64,000 nucleotides of DNA, taken from Ensifer adhaerens (GTDB lineage Bacteria; Pseudomonadota; Alphaproteobacteria; Rhizobiales; Rhizobiaceae). The stretch spans positions 3,801,001 to 3,865,000 of the forward strand of contig NZ_CP083349.1 of the NCBI RefSeq assembly GCF_020035535.1. The letters run 5' to 3'. A model generated the notes under the pieces. The model did no database searches and was not told where the DNA came from. It saw nothing but the letters and a program-made list of their open reading frames with translations. Of the stretch, positions 8,112 through 17,027 are shown one piece after another. Position 1 is the stretch's first letter. Every line of letters begins with the position of its first letter. The position numbers and the translations under genes were made by a program.

Positions 8112-9665
8112 ATGACCGAGTTGCAAGAGGCGCGCGACGTCAGGACCGAAGGCCTGCAGGTGGCAACACGCCATCCGGTTCCGAAGGGCGAGCCGATCCT
8201 GGAATTGCGCGCGCTGCAGAAGAAATACGGCGCCGTGGAAGCCTTGAAGCCGGCGTCGCTGACCTTTCTCTCCGGTGAAATTCACGCGATCGTTGGCGAG
8301 AACGGCGCCGGCAAGTCGACGCTGATCAAGCTTCTGACCGGCGTCATCAAGCGCACGTCGGGTGAAATCTTCTGGTGCGGCAAACCCGTCCAGCTCGGTA
8401 CGCCGCAGGAGGCGATCGAACGCGGCATCAACGCCGTGCACCAGGAAGTCGTGCTCTGCGCCCACCTGACGGTGGCGTCCAACATGTTTCTCGGCGACGA
8501 AATCAATCGTAACGGCCTGATGCGAAAACGCGCCATGACCGATGCGGCCCAGCGCGTGCTCGATGATCTCGGCTTCAACCTGCCGGCAGGCGCCGTGCTC
8601 GGCAGCCTGACGATCGGTCAGCAGCAACTCGTCGCCACCGCACGCGCCGCCATGCGCGGCACCCAATTCCTGATTTTCGACGAGCCGACCGCCTATCTCA
8701 CGCGGCAGGAATCGGCGCAGCTCTTTCGCCTGATCCGCAGACTTCAGGCGGAGGGTGTGACCATCGTCTATATCAGCCACCGCATGGAGGAAGTGTTCGA
8801 GCTTGCCGACCGCGTCTCGGTGCTGCGCGATGGCACCCATGTCGGGACCCGCAAGATCGGCGAAACGAACGAGGCGGAGCTGATCGCGCTGATGATCAAC
8901 CGCACGATCGAGCAGATCTACCACAAGGAGCATTTTCCGCCGGGTGACGTCATCGTCGAAACGCGAGGTCTGAGTGGTCCCGGCTTTCAGGATGTATCGC
9001 TGACCGTTCGGGCAGGCGAGATCGTCGGCCTTTACGGGCTGATCGGAGCGGGACGCAGCGAGTTCGCGCTCGGCCTCTATGGCCGACATCGCCCGAGCGC
9101 CGGCGAGGTCTATTGGCAGGGGCGCAAGGTGGAGATCGCCAGCGAACGCACGGCGATGGATCTCGGCATTGCGCTGGCTCCGGAAAGCCGCCGCGATCAG
9201 GGCCTGTGTCTCAACCTGCCGATCGGTCTCAACATCAACCTGCCGGTCTTTAACCGCTTGACGCGCGGCCTGACGATTAACGGCCAACAGGAGCGGGAGA
9301 ATGCCGACCGGCAGATCCGCGACCTGAAGATCAAGACGCCGTCGCGCCGTGTTCTCGCTTCCGCCATGTCGGGCGGCAACCAGCAAAAGATCGTCATTGG
9401 CAAGTGGCTGAGCCATGGCGCCAAGCTTTTCATCTTCGATGAGCCGACCGTCGGCGTCGATGTGGGCACCAAGGCGGAGATCTATCGCTTGTTCGCGCGA
9501 CTCCTGGAAAACGGGGCGGGCATCATCCTGATCTCGTCCTATCTGCCCGAGGTCTACGAGCTTGCGGATCGGCTGCACGTGTTCCGGCGCGGCCGGCTTG
9601 TTGCGAGCCACGACTATCGCGCCGCGAGCCACGAGGAAGTGCTGACGCAGGCGATTGGCGTTTGA
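8112..9665 (+). CDS. CUT2-family ABC sugar transporter, tandem ATP-binding subunit
   Basis: A 517-residue RbsA/MglA-type protein with two fused ABC domains. Domain 1 has Walker A GENGAGKST (residues 62-70), signature LTIGQQQ and Walker B FLIFDEPTA. Domain 2 has the usual degenerate Walker A, GLIGAGRSE, but a strong signature MSGGNQQK and Walker B LFIFDEPT. This arrangement, one weakened and one intact site, is normal for the CUT2 family. It powers sugar uptake at the inner membrane. It follows the binding protein by 95 bp and precedes the permease by 39 bp. The start has GGGAGG upstream. Confidence 0.93.
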   Translation: MTELQEARDVRTEGLQVATRHPVPKGEPILELRALQKKYGAVEALKPASLTFLSGEIHAIVGENGAGKSTLIKLLTGVIKRTSGEIFWCGKPVQLGTPQEAIERGINAVHQEVVLCAHLTVASNMFLGDEINRNGLMRKRAMTDAAQRVLDDLGFNLPAGAVLGSLTIGQQQLVATARAAMRGTQFLIFDEPTAYLTRQESAQLFRLIRRLQAEGVTIVYISHRMEEVFELADRVSVLRDGTHVGTRKIGETNEAELIALMINRTIEQIYHKEHFPPGDVIVETRGLSGPGFQDVSLTVRAGEIVGLYGLIGAGRSEFALGLYGRHRPSAGEVYWQGRKVEIASERTAMDLGIALAPESRRDQGLCLNLPIGLNINLPVFNRLTRGLTINGQQERENADRQIRDLKIKTPSRRVLASAMSGGNQQKIVIGKWLSHGAKLFIFDEPTVGVDVGTKAEIYRLFARLLENGAGIILISSYLPEVYELADRLHVFRRGRLVASHDYRAASHEEVLTQAIGV

Positions 9666-9704
9666 ACCGATAAAAACAAACTGAGGGATGCAGGGAGGAA
9701 GACG

Positions 9705-10682
9705 ATGAGTGCGGAAACGGTGGAGAGCGGCGCCAGTGCGGCGCCACGCAAGGGCGTAAGCATTCTGTTCGGCCTCACCCTGCTGGGGCTGCTCCTGTTC
9801 CTCTGGCTGCTGCTTGGCCTGGCCACCAACAGTTTCTGGACGCCAAACAACATCAGCAACCTGCTGCGCCAGGGGGCGATGACCGCGATTCTTGCGGTCG
9901 GCCAGACCTTCGTCATCATCACCGCCGGCATCGACCTTTCGGTCGGCGCCGTGGTCGGTTTCACCAGCGTCATCGTGGCATGGCTGCTTGCGGCCGGCAT
10001 GCCGCTCTGGGCCGCGATCATCCTGACGCTCGCCTTCGGGGTGCTGATCGGCGCCTTCCATGCCTTCGGCATCGTGCGCATGGGGCTGCCGCCCTTCATC
10101 ATCACGCTCGCGACCCTGACCTCGCTCCGCGGTATCGGCCTCTTGATCACCAACGGCTCGACGATCTCGATCACCAACGAGGCCTTCACCAATTTCTCGC
10201 GCGCGGACTTCCTCGGTGTGCCGAGCCTGTTCTGGATGGTGATCGTGGTGGCGATCCCGGCCTATGTCTTCCTGCACCTGAGCCGTTTCGGCCGCTATCT
10301 CTTCGCGGTTGGGTCGAACAGCGAGGCGGCGCGCCTCTCCGGCGTCAACGTTCACCGCACCATCTATCTTGCCTATATCCTCTCCTCGACCTGCGCTGCC
10401 TTCGTCGGCCTGTTGCTCGCCTCGCGCATCGGCATCGGCAACGCCACGCAAGCCGAGGGCTGGGAACTGCAGGCGATCGCCTCGTCGGTCATCGGCGGCA
10501 CCAGCCTCTTCGGTGCAGTCGGCTCGGTGCATGGGCCGCTGCTCGGCGCATTCATCCTCGCGACGATCAACAACGGCGCCAACCTCCTGAACGTCAACTC
10601 GTTCTGGCAGCGCATCATCACCGGCGTCCTGATCATCGTCATCGTCTATTTCGACCAACTCCGGCGTCGCAGCGCCCGCTAG
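9705..10682 (+). CDS. CUT2-family ABC sugar transporter, permease
   Basis: A 325-residue inner-membrane permease of the RbsC type with about 8-10 hydrophobic spans. Family segments include VGQTFVIITAGIDLSVG near residues 65-82, the PPFIITLATL block and FAVGSNSEAARLSG, the cytoplasmic coupling region. It has a GGGAGGAAG ribosome site. It would form the channel with the preceding ATPase and binding protein. The alcohol dehydrogenase gene begins 32 bp later in the same operon. Confidence 0.93.
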   Translation: MSAETVESGASAAPRKGVSILFGLTLLGLLLFLWLLLGLATNSFWTPNNISNLLRQGAMTAILAVGQTFVIITAGIDLSVGAVVGFTSVIVAWLLAAGMPLWAAIILTLAFGVLIGAFHAFGIVRMGLPPFIITLATLTSLRGIGLLITNGSTISITNEAFTNFSRADFLGVPSLFWMVIVVAIPAYVFLHLSRFGRYLFAVGSNSEAARLSGVNVHRTIYLAYILSSTCAAFVGLLLASRIGIGNATQAEGWELQAIASSVIGGTSLFGAVGSVHGPLLGAFILATINNGANLLNVNSFWQRIITGVLIIVIVYFDQLRRRSAR

Positions 10683-10714
10683 GCGCCGACACCGAACATT
10701 CCGTGGGAACTGTC

Positions 10715-11737
10715 ATGAAAGCCGTGCTCTGCCTTGAACCCGGCCACCTGGAGGTCGTTGACCGCCCGCCGGCTGAGAATGTGCCTGACGGTTGGGTGCG
10801 CCTCGCCGTCAGCCATGTCGGCATCTGCGGCACCGACTACCATATCTTCGCCGGCAAGCATCCGTTCCTCAAGTATCCCAGGGTCATGGGTCACGAGATC
10901 TCGGCAACCGTGATTGCCGGTGGCCGCGGCACGGCGATCGCGCCCGGCACGTCTGTCGTGGTGAACCCCTATCTCTCCTGCGGCAATTGCGTTGCCTGTC
11001 GAAATGGTAAGCCCAACTGCTGCACCGCCATCCAGGTTCTCGGCGTCCATACCGATGGTGCCTTCTGTGAAGAGATCGTCGTGCCGGAGGCTAATCTTTA
11101 TCCGGCACATGACCTCACACCGGAGGCGGCCGCCACCGTCGAATTTCTGGCGATCGGTGCCCACGCGGTACGTCGTGCCTCCGCCGGGGCCGGTTCACGG
11201 GCGCTGGTCATCGGCGCAGGGCCGATCGGTCTCGGCACGGCGATCTTCTCGCGCATCGCCGGCCATCAGGTGACGCTCGTCGATACCAGCACCGAGCGGC
11301 TGGACTTTGCAGCCCGAAAGCTCGGCTTCGCCGAGGGTATCGTCGCTGGCGCCGACATGGCGTCACGCATAGCCGATGCGACGGGCAGGGACGGGTTCGA
11401 TGTGGTCTTCGACGCCACCGGACATGGTGGTTCGATGCAGGCCGCTTTTGCCTATGTCGCCCATGGCGGCATCCTGGTCTTCGTCAGTGTCGTGAAGGAC
11501 GAGATCCGCTTTTCCGATCCGGAATTTCACAAGCGCGAGATGACCTTGATCGGCAGCCGCAATGCGACCCGCGAAGACTTCGATCATGTCGTCGCATCGA
11601 TTGCTTCCGGCCTTGTGCCGGTCGAGGCGCTGATCACTCACCGCACGACGCTGGAGGGTGCGGTGGCCGATCTTCCGCGCTGGGCAGAAGAAAAGGCGGG
11701 TCTGGTCAAGGCAATCGTCAAGGTGGCTGCTGCATGA
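10715..11737 (+). CDS. Zinc-dependent medium-chain alcohol dehydrogenase, L-galactonate/threonine dehydrogenase-like
   Basis: A 340-residue medium-chain dehydrogenase. Catalytic zinc ligands are C38 (GICGTD) and H60-E61 (MGHE). The structural zinc site is the four-Cys loop C89, C92, C95, C103. The NAD-binding motif is VIGAGPIGLG. The group includes L-threonine, sorbitol, L-idonate and L-galactonate 5-dehydrogenases. In a locus with UxaB- and UxaA-like enzymes, oxidation of L-galactonate to tagaturonate (as E. coli LgoD does) is attractive; a 2-keto-3-deoxy-acid dehydrogenase role is the alternative. I take the ATG at 10715, where the family MKA(V/L) N-terminus begins, not an earlier in-frame codon inside the permease gene. 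It is the last gene of the module. Confidence 0.87.
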   Translation: MKAVLCLEPGHLEVVDRPPAENVPDGWVRLAVSHVGICGTDYHIFAGKHPFLKYPRVMGHEISATVIAGGRGTAIAPGTSVVVNPYLSCGNCVACRNGKPNCCTAIQVLGVHTDGAFCEEIVVPEANLYPAHDLTPEAAATVEFLAIGAHAVRRASAGAGSRALVIGAGPIGLGTAIFSRIAGHQVTLVDTSTERLDFAARKLGFAEGIVAGADMASRIADATGRDGFDVVFDATGHGGSMQAAFAYVAHGGILVFVSVVKDEIRFSDPEFHKREMTLIGSRNATREDFDHVVASIASGLVPVEALITHRTTLEGAVADLPRWAEEKAGLVKAIVKVAAA

Positions 11738-12058
11738 GCGAGGGCGGCCTTGCTGCATTGCCGCAGGGGCTGCCCCGGACATTCGCTCCATTTTTCCCTG
11801 AAAATGCTCTGCATCGGCTCTCAACGCACGAAAATAGCGGAAAACCGCCAGTTTCGGACAAGCTCGTTTGCAAATCGTCAGGAATCCAGATTCATTCTGG
11901 TCTCAGGCCTTGTATCGAGGCGTGACGGGTATATTTGTTGCACTGCACAAGAAAAATGGTAGTCTGGCACCGATTGCGGACACCAAGACAAACAATCGCA
12001 AGCTTGCGTCCGACCGGGAGCGGCGTTGTCGTTGATTGAACCAAGGGGTACGCTTCCC
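11738..12058. other. Intergenic region before phaZ
   Basis: 321 bp separate the alcohol dehydrogenase and phaZ. A 63-codon frame starts with ATGA overlap at 11734, but its composition and lack of a ribosome site make it an unlikely gene. A short hairpin, CCAGA/TCTGG near 11886-11900, is present. TTGTTGCACTGCACAA lies at 11935-11950 and is listed separately. Confidence 0.6.
11935..11950. promoter_or_regulatory. TGC-rich near-palindrome upstream of phaZ, possible PhaR site
   Basis: TTGTTGCACTGCACAA contains a symmetric TGCACTGCA core and TTG/CAA flanks. TGC/GCA-rich repeats are the recognition style of PhaR, the PHB-responsive repressor of alphaproteobacteria. The assignment rests on resemblance and on the phaZ context only. 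Confidence 0.35.
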
Positions 12059-13333
12059 ATGTTCTACCAGCTCTATGAATTGAACCATGCCATGATGGCG
12101 CCGTGGCGTACGGCTGCCGATGCCATGCGGCTTGCCTTCAGCAATCCGATGAACCCCGTCTCGCACACCTATTTCGGTCGTGCCGCCGCTGCGGGGCTCG
12201 AAGTGTTCGAGCGTTCCACTCGCCGCTATGGCAAGCCGGAGTTCGGACTTCCAACGACCGAGGTCGACGGCGCGTCTGTCTCCGTCTACGAGCGCATCGT
12301 CTGGCGCGCGCCTTTCTGCAACCTCATCCATTTCGAGCGTGCCCTGCCCAAGGGGCGTGCCGCCGACCCGAAGGTGCTGGTGGTGGCGCCGATGTCCGGC
12401 CACTACGCGACGCTGCTGCGCGGCACGGTGGAAGCCTTGTTGCCGCATTCCGACGTCTACATCACCGACTGGATCGACGCCCGCATGGTGCCTCTCAGCG
12501 AAGGCACCTTCGATCTCGATGACTACATCGACTACGTCATCCAGATGCTGCACTACCTGGGGCCGAACACCCATGTGATCGGCGTCTGTCAGCCGGCAGT
12601 GCCGGTCCTCGCAGCCGTTGCGCTGATGGAAGCGGTTGATGATCCGCTGTCGCCGGCGACGATGACGCTGATGGGCGGACCGATCGATACCCGTATCAAC
12701 CCGACGGGCGTCAATCAGCTGGCCGAGCAGCGGCCGATCGAATGGTTCCGCGACAATGTCATCATGCCGGTGCCGTGGCCGCAGCCGGGCTTCATGCGCA
12801 TGGTCTATCCGGGTTTCCTGCAGCTTTCCGGCTTCATGTCGATGAACCTCGACCGGCATCTGATCGCCCACAAGGAGTTCTTTGCCCATCTGGTCAAGAA
12901 CGACGGCGATGCGGCCGAAAAGCATCGGGACTTCTACGACGAGTATCTGGCCGTCATGGACCTGACCGCCGAATTCTACCTGCAGACCGTGCAGGTGGTG
13001 TTCATGCAGCATGCGCTGCCCAAGGGCGAGATGATGCATCGCGGCAAGCGCGTCGATACGACGGCGATCAAGAAGGTGGCGCTGCTCACGGTCGAAGGCG
13101 AGAACGACGACATCTCCGGCGTTGGCCAGACGAAAGCGGCGCAGACGATCTGCACCAATATCCCCGACCATATGCGCATGCACTACATGCAGCCGGATGT
13201 CGGCCACTACGGCGTTTTCAACGGTTCGCGCTTCCGCCGCGAAATCGCGCCGCGCATCGTTGCCTTCCACCGGGAGCACGCGCGTCACGTGAAGCCGGTG
13301 AAGCAGCTGATCAAGGGCGGCAAGTCGGCCTGA
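12059..13333 (+). CDS. phaZ: Intracellular poly(3-hydroxybutyrate) depolymerase
   Basis: A 424-residue intracellular PHB depolymerase, an alpha/beta hydrolase that mobilises stored polyhydroxybutyrate granules. The nucleophile is in the lipase-box-like GVCQPAVP at C177, the Cys-containing version typical of intracellular PhaZ. The N-terminus (MFYQLYELNHA) is characteristic and the C-terminus ends with the PHB depolymerase C-terminal region (HYGVFNGSRFR, which supplies the His). The ATG at 12059 is chosen over an in-frame TTG at 12026, with AAGGGG 12 bp upstream. There is no signal peptide, consistent with cytoplasmic granules. It belongs with storage metabolism, not with the upstream sugar module. 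Confidence 0.93.
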   Translation: MFYQLYELNHAMMAPWRTAADAMRLAFSNPMNPVSHTYFGRAAAAGLEVFERSTRRYGKPEFGLPTTEVDGASVSVYERIVWRAPFCNLIHFERALPKGRAADPKVLVVAPMSGHYATLLRGTVEALLPHSDVYITDWIDARMVPLSEGTFDLDDYIDYVIQMLHYLGPNTHVIGVCQPAVPVLAAVALMEAVDDPLSPATMTLMGGPIDTRINPTGVNQLAEQRPIEWFRDNVIMPVPWPQPGFMRMVYPGFLQLSGFMSMNLDRHLIAHKEFFAHLVKNDGDAAEKHRDFYDEYLAVMDLTAEFYLQTVQVVFMQHALPKGEMMHRGKRVDTTAIKKVALLTVEGENDDISGVGQTKAAQTICTNIPDHMRMHYMQPDVGHYGVFNGSRFRREIAPRIVAFHREHARHVKPVKQLIKGGKSA

Positions 13334-13386
13334 TCCCATGGTCGGCGCCGTTTTGACCGCGTAGAGTCAAGGGTTTGTCCGATTCC

Positions 13387-13430
13387 GGGGGAGGGCGTCT
13401 TGCACAGCCAAGGGCGCCTTCCCACATCGT
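13387..13430 (+). terminator. Possible terminator after phaZ
   Basis: GGGGGAGGGCGTCTTG and AAGGGCGCCTTCCC (about 13387-13423) can pair with a few wobbles and are followed closely by a short T run at 13430. Confidence 0.4.
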
Positions 13431-13479
13431 TTTCATCGGGCCGCATGGGTGGCCCGGATGATTGCGAGGAATCCTGAAG

Positions 13480-13899
13480 ATGAACCAATCTGCAATGATC
13501 CGTCCGGATTGGACGCCCGCGACCATCGCCCTGATGGTGCTCGGCTTCGTGGTCTTCTGGCCACTGGGCTTGGCCATGCTCGCCTACATCCTGTTCGGCG
13601 AAAAACTCAAGACGTTCAAGAAAGACGCCAACGATACGGTGGGTGGCATGTGCTCGGCATTCAAGCGCGGCGGTCGCCGTTCCAACTGGACGCATCGCAC
13701 CGGCAACGCCGCATTCGACGACTGGCGCGAAGCTGAACTTGCGCGCCTCGACGAACAGCGCCGCAAGCTCGACGAAATGCGCGAAGAGTTCGACACCTAT
13801 GTGCGCGAGCTTCGCCGCGCCAAGGACCAGGAAGAGTTCGACCGCTTCATGCGCGACCGCAAGAACGGCGGCTCCGGCCCGATTGTCGAAGCCCACTAA
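13480..13899 (+). CDS. DUF2852 membrane protein
   Basis: A 139-residue protein common in rhizobia. It has one hydrophobic span near residues 13-36 (ALMVLGFVVFWPLGLAMLAY), then a charged, helical C-terminal half (EAELARLDEQRRKLDEMREE) likely to be a coiled coil facing the cytoplasm. No enzymatic motif is seen and the function is unknown. The ATG at 13480 follows GAGGA at the right distance. It stands alone between phaZ and the metalloprotease gene. Confidence 0.75.
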   Translation: MNQSAMIRPDWTPATIALMVLGFVVFWPLGLAMLAYILFGEKLKTFKKDANDTVGGMCSAFKRGGRRSNWTHRTGNAAFDDWREAELARLDEQRRKLDEMREEFDTYVRELRRAKDQEEFDRFMRDRKNGGSGPIVEAH

Positions 13900-13914
13900 T
13901 TTGAAGAAAATGCC

Positions 13915-13940
13915 TCCGGCGTTTCATGTGAAACGCCGGA
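13915..13940. repeat. 26-bp inverted repeat after the DUF2852 gene
   Basis: TCCGGCGTTTCA and TGAAACGCCGGA form a 12-bp perfect stem around two bases, 15 bp after the stop codon. There is no T tract, so it is a weak terminator candidate. Its centre, GTTTCATGTGAAAC, resembles a parS site with one central base changed. Confidence 0.6.
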
Positions 13941-14002
13941 TTACCCATTCGCGTCTCGCGGCCCTGTAGCCGAAAGCCCCGCGAATCGGTTAGAAAGCCT
14001 GC

Positions 14003-14755
14003 ATGTTCCCTTCCTTCAAGCGGCGCATCCAACCTGCACCACCCGCCATGACGCGGCAGATCGAGGTCGCCGGCAAGTCCCTGCCGCTGACGATCAAGCA
14101 GAACGCGCGCGCGACCCGCATGACGCTGCGCATCGAGCCCGGCGGCCGGGCACTGAAAATGACGATCCCCCAGGGCCTGCCGGAGCGCGAGGTCAACGCC
14201 TTTCTCAATCGCCATCAGGGCTGGCTGATGACGAAGCTTGCCCGCTTCTCCGGCGAGAGCCAGATCGAGGAGGGCGGCTCCATCCTGATCCGCGGCATTT
14301 CCCACCGGATCGAGCGCACCGGCAAGATTCGCGGGCTGACGGAAGCGATCCTGGTCGATGGCGAACCGGTGCTGCGCGTCAGCGGCGACGAGGAGCACCT
14401 GAACCGGCGCATCGTCGATTTCCTCAAGAAGGAAGCCCGTCAGGATCTCGATCGGCTGGTGGCGATCTATACCGGCCGCATCGGCCGGCGCGCAAAGTCG
14501 CTGTCGCTGAAGGACACGCGCAGCCGTTGGGGATCGTGCTCGGCCGATGGCGCGTTGAGTTTTTCCTGGCGCATCGTCATGGCGCCGCCAAAGGTCATTG
14601 CCTATCTCGCTGCGCATGAAGTGGCGCATTTGCAGGAGATGAATCACGGTCCCGATTTTTGGGCGCTGTGTGGGAGGCTGTGTCCGGATACGGACGACGC
14701 CAAACGATGGCTCCGCCGCAACGGTACGATGCTTCACGCGATCGACTTTGACTGA
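14003..14755 (+). CDS. YgjP/WLM-type M48-like zinc metalloprotease (DUF45)
   Basis: A 250-residue protein of the YgjP (DUF45/WLM) group of gluzincins. The zinc motif HEVAHLQEMNHGPDFW (about residues 208-223) gives the two His and active-site Glu of HExxH and a third His in the NHGPDF block. The preceding DTRSRWGSCS is a family signature. No signal peptide or membrane span is seen, so it is probably cytoplasmic. Physiological substrates are not established. The start at 14003 has a weak AGAAAG site; a later Met at 14048 is possible. Confidence 0.82.
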   Translation: MFPSFKRRIQPAPPAMTRQIEVAGKSLPLTIKQNARATRMTLRIEPGGRALKMTIPQGLPEREVNAFLNRHQGWLMTKLARFSGESQIEEGGSILIRGISHRIERTGKIRGLTEAILVDGEPVLRVSGDEEHLNRRIVDFLKKEARQDLDRLVAIYTGRIGRRAKSLSLKDTRSRWGSCSADGALSFSWRIVMAPPKVIAYLAAHEVAHLQEMNHGPDFWALCGRLCPDTDDAKRWLRRNGTMLHAIDFD

Positions 14756-14779
14756 GCGCGCCCAAAGGCTGTGCGTGCG

Positions 14780-14977
14780 TTATGCGCGGTAGCGCAGCGC
14801 TTCGCGGATCTTCTCATCGGTCTTGTATTGGCTCAGTGCATAAACCGACCAGATCGCCGCCGGAACCCAGCCGATCAGGGTCAGTTGCAGGATCAGGCAG
14901 ATGAGCCCGGCAAAGGGACGGCCGATGGTGAAAAACTGCAGCCAGGGCAGGATAAGCGCGAGCAACAGGCGCATCAT
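14780..14977 (-). CDS. YqaE/Pmp3-family small membrane protein
   Basis: A roughly 65-residue protein with two hydrophobic segments (LLLALILPWLQFF and LICLILQLTLIGW) separated by a short IGRPFAG turn, then AAIWSVYALSQYKTD. This is the UPF0057/Pmp3 proteolipid pattern, linked in other organisms to membrane potential and stress tolerance. Adjacent ATG codons at 14977 and 14974 are the likely starts because the family N-terminus begins there; a GGAGAG lies immediately upstream. It lies opposite the flanking genes. Confidence 0.75.
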   Translation of the reverse strand: MMRLLLALILPWLQFFTIGRPFAGLICLILQLTLIGWVPAAIWSVYALSQYKTDEKIREALRYRA

Positions 14978-15131
14978 TCTCTCCATTGTGGTAAAATGCA
15001 TATGGTGAAAGCGCGCCTGCCGCGCAAGGGGCGCAACGGCCGCCGGGACATCGTGCCGGAGGCGCTGGCCGGGGCCTCGCGCGTCGGTTTTTGGCTCGAC
15101 TCGCGCGACATTTCATGCAAGGTCGCTTCTC

Positions 15132-15806
15132 ATGAAAACCGAAGTGAAGATATGCGGGCTGAAGACCGCGGAAGCGGTTGAGCGTGCTGTCGCGCTCGGA
15201 GCATCCCATACCGGCTTCATCTTTTTCCCCAAGAGCCCCAGGAACATCGAGCCTGATGATGCGGGCCGTCTGGCGGAGCGGATTCGCGGCCAGGCGAAGA
15301 TCGTCGCCGTCACGGTCAATGCCGATAACGACGAGCTCGACGAGATCGTTTCGGCGCTCAACCCCGATATCCTGCAGCTCCATGGCAGCGAGGACCCGGA
15401 ACGGCTGCTGACGGTCAAGGCGATGTACGGCCTTCCTGTCATGAAGGCCCTTTCGGTGCGCGAAGCGTCGGACCTCGAAAAGATCGACGCCTATGTCGGC
15501 ATCGCCGACCGCTTTCTCTTCGATGCCAAGCCGCCTGCGGGTTCTGATTTGCCCGGTGGCAACGGTGTTTCCTTTGACTGGAAGCTGCTCGATGCGCTTG
15601 ACGGAAGCGTCGATTACATGCTTTCCGGTGGGCTTAACGCCGAGAACATCGGCGAGGCCATGGTGCAGACCCGCGCCCGGGCCATCGATATCTCCTCCGG
15701 CGTCGAGAGCGCGCCGGGCGTCAAGGATCTGAAGCTCATGGAATCGTTTTTCAATGCCGTTCGCCAGGCGGAGGCGGGCATGCCACGGTCAGGGAGCAGG
15801 ACGTGA
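15132..15806 (+). CDS. trpF: Phosphoribosylanthranilate isomerase
   Basis: A 224-residue TIM barrel catalysing the Amadori rearrangement of N-(5-phosphoribosyl)anthranilate in tryptophan synthesis. The N-terminal VKICGLKT holds the catalytic Cys. The catalytic Asp lies near [11 protein letters not shown], and the phosphate-binding end is YMLSGGLN with IDISSGVES. Length is normal. Its stop overlaps the trpB start by 4 nt (GTGA), indicating translational coupling. The other trp genes are not in this window, as usual for rhizobia with split trp loci. Confidence 0.96.
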   Translation: MKTEVKICGLKTAEAVERAVALGASHTGFIFFPKSPRNIEPDDAGRLAERIRGQAKIVAVTVNADNDELDEIVSALNPDILQLHGSEDPERLLTVKAMYGLPVMKALSVREASDLEKIDAYVGIADRFLFDAKPPAGSDLPGGNGVSFDWKLLDALDGSVDYMLSGGLNAENIGEAMVQTRARAIDISSGVESAPGVKDLKLMESFFNAVRQAEAGMPRSGSRT

Positions 15807-17023
15807 ACCAGGCGCCAAAGTTGAATTCTTTCCGGGGCGGTCCCGACGAGGACGGCCGTTTCGGCATTTTTGGCGGCCGTTTCGTGGCCGAGACATTGAT
15901 GCCTTTGATCCTCGACCTGCAGGACGAGTGGAACAAGGCAAAGGACGATCCGGCCTTCAAGGCGGAGCTGGCACATCTCGGTGCCCACTATATCGGCCGG
16001 CCGAGCCCGCTCTATTTCGCCGAGCGACTGACGGCCGAGCTCGGCGGTGCGAAGATCTACTTCAAGCGCGAGGAGCTGAACCACACCGGCTCGCACAAGA
16101 TCAACAACTGCATTGGCCAGATCCTGCTCGCCAAGCGCATGGGCAAGACGCGCATTATCGCCGAGACCGGTGCCGGCCAGCACGGCGTGGCTTCGGCGAC
16201 GGTTGCGGCTCGCTTCGGCCTGCCCTGCGTCGTCTACATGGGCGCGACCGATGTCGAGCGCCAGGCTCCGAACGTCTTCCGCATGAAGCTGCTCGGTGCA
16301 GAGGTTAAGCCGGTAACGGCCGGCAGCGGCACGCTCAAGGATGCGATGAACGAGGCGCTGCGCGACTGGGTCACCAATGTCGACAACACCTATTATCTGA
16401 TCGGCACGGCTGCCGGTCCCCATCCCTATCCGGAAATGGTCCGCGATTTCCAGGCGGTTATCGGCCAGGAAGCAAAGGAGCAGATGCTCGCTGCCGAAGG
16501 CCGGCTGCCGGATCTCGTCGTCGCTGCCGTTGGCGGTGGCTCCAACGCGATCGGCATCTTCCATCCGTTCCTTGATGACGAAAGCGTCAAGATCGTCGGC
16601 GTCGAAGCCGGCGGCAAGGGCATCGAGGGCGACGAGCATTGCGCCTCGATCACCGCCGGTTCGCCCGGCGTTCTGCACGGCAACCGCACCTATCTGCTGC
16701 AGGACGACGACGGCCAGATCAAGGAAGGCCATTCGATTTCGGCCGGGCTCGACTATCCCGGCATCGGTCCGGAGCATGCCTGGCTCAATGATGTCGGCCG
16801 CGTCGAATATGTGCCGATCATGGACCACGAAGCGCTCGAAGCGTTCCAGACGCTGACCCGCCTCGAAGGCATCATTCCGGCGCTCGAACCGTCGCACGCG
16901 CTTGCCGAGGTCATCAAGCGTGCACCGAAGATGGGCAAGGACGAGATCATCCTGATGAACCTCTCCGGTCGCGGGGACAAGGACATCTTCACCGTCGGCA
17001 AATTGCTGGGAATGGGGCAGTAA
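15803..17023 (+). CDS. trpB: Tryptophan synthase beta subunit
   Basis: A 406-residue PLP enzyme that condenses indole with serine. The PLP lysine is K99 in [10 protein letters not shown], and the phosphate-binding GGGSNAIG is about residue 241. The start codon is GTG overlapping the end of trpF. It forms an alpha2-beta2 complex with TrpA, coded 4 bp downstream, with indole channelled between them. Confidence 0.97.
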   Translation: MNQAPKLNSFRGGPDEDGRFGIFGGRFVAETLMPLILDLQDEWNKAKDDPAFKAELAHLGAHYIGRPSPLYFAERLTAELGGAKIYFKREELNHTGSHKINNCIGQILLAKRMGKTRIIAETGAGQHGVASATVAARFGLPCVVYMGATDVERQAPNVFRMKLLGAEVKPVTAGSGTLKDAMNEALRDWVTNVDNTYYLIGTAAGPHPYPEMVRDFQAVIGQEAKEQMLAAEGRLPDLVVAAVGGGSNAIGIFHPFLDDESVKIVGVEAGGKGIEGDEHCASITAGSPGVLHGNRTYLLQDDDGQIKEGHSISAGLDYPGIGPEHAWLNDVGRVEYVPIMDHEALEAFQTLTRLEGIIPALEPSHALAEVIKRAPKMGKDEIILMNLSGRGDKDIFTVGKLLGMGQ

Positions 17024-17027
17024 GATC

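Noticed and set aside
7875..10658. 927-codon open frame on the minus strand across the ABC transporter genes
   Set aside because: It is antisense to three clear transporter genes, has low-complexity charged composition, and matches no family; it is a high-GC shadow frame.
11734..11925. 63-codon frame overlapping the alcohol dehydrogenase stop by ATGA
   Set aside because: No family resemblance, no own ribosome site, and composition of non-coding leader sequence before phaZ.
13283..13298. CACGTG-containing sequence in the end of phaZ as another parS
   Set aside because: Only about 11/16 matches to the consensus and it lies in well-conserved coding sequence.
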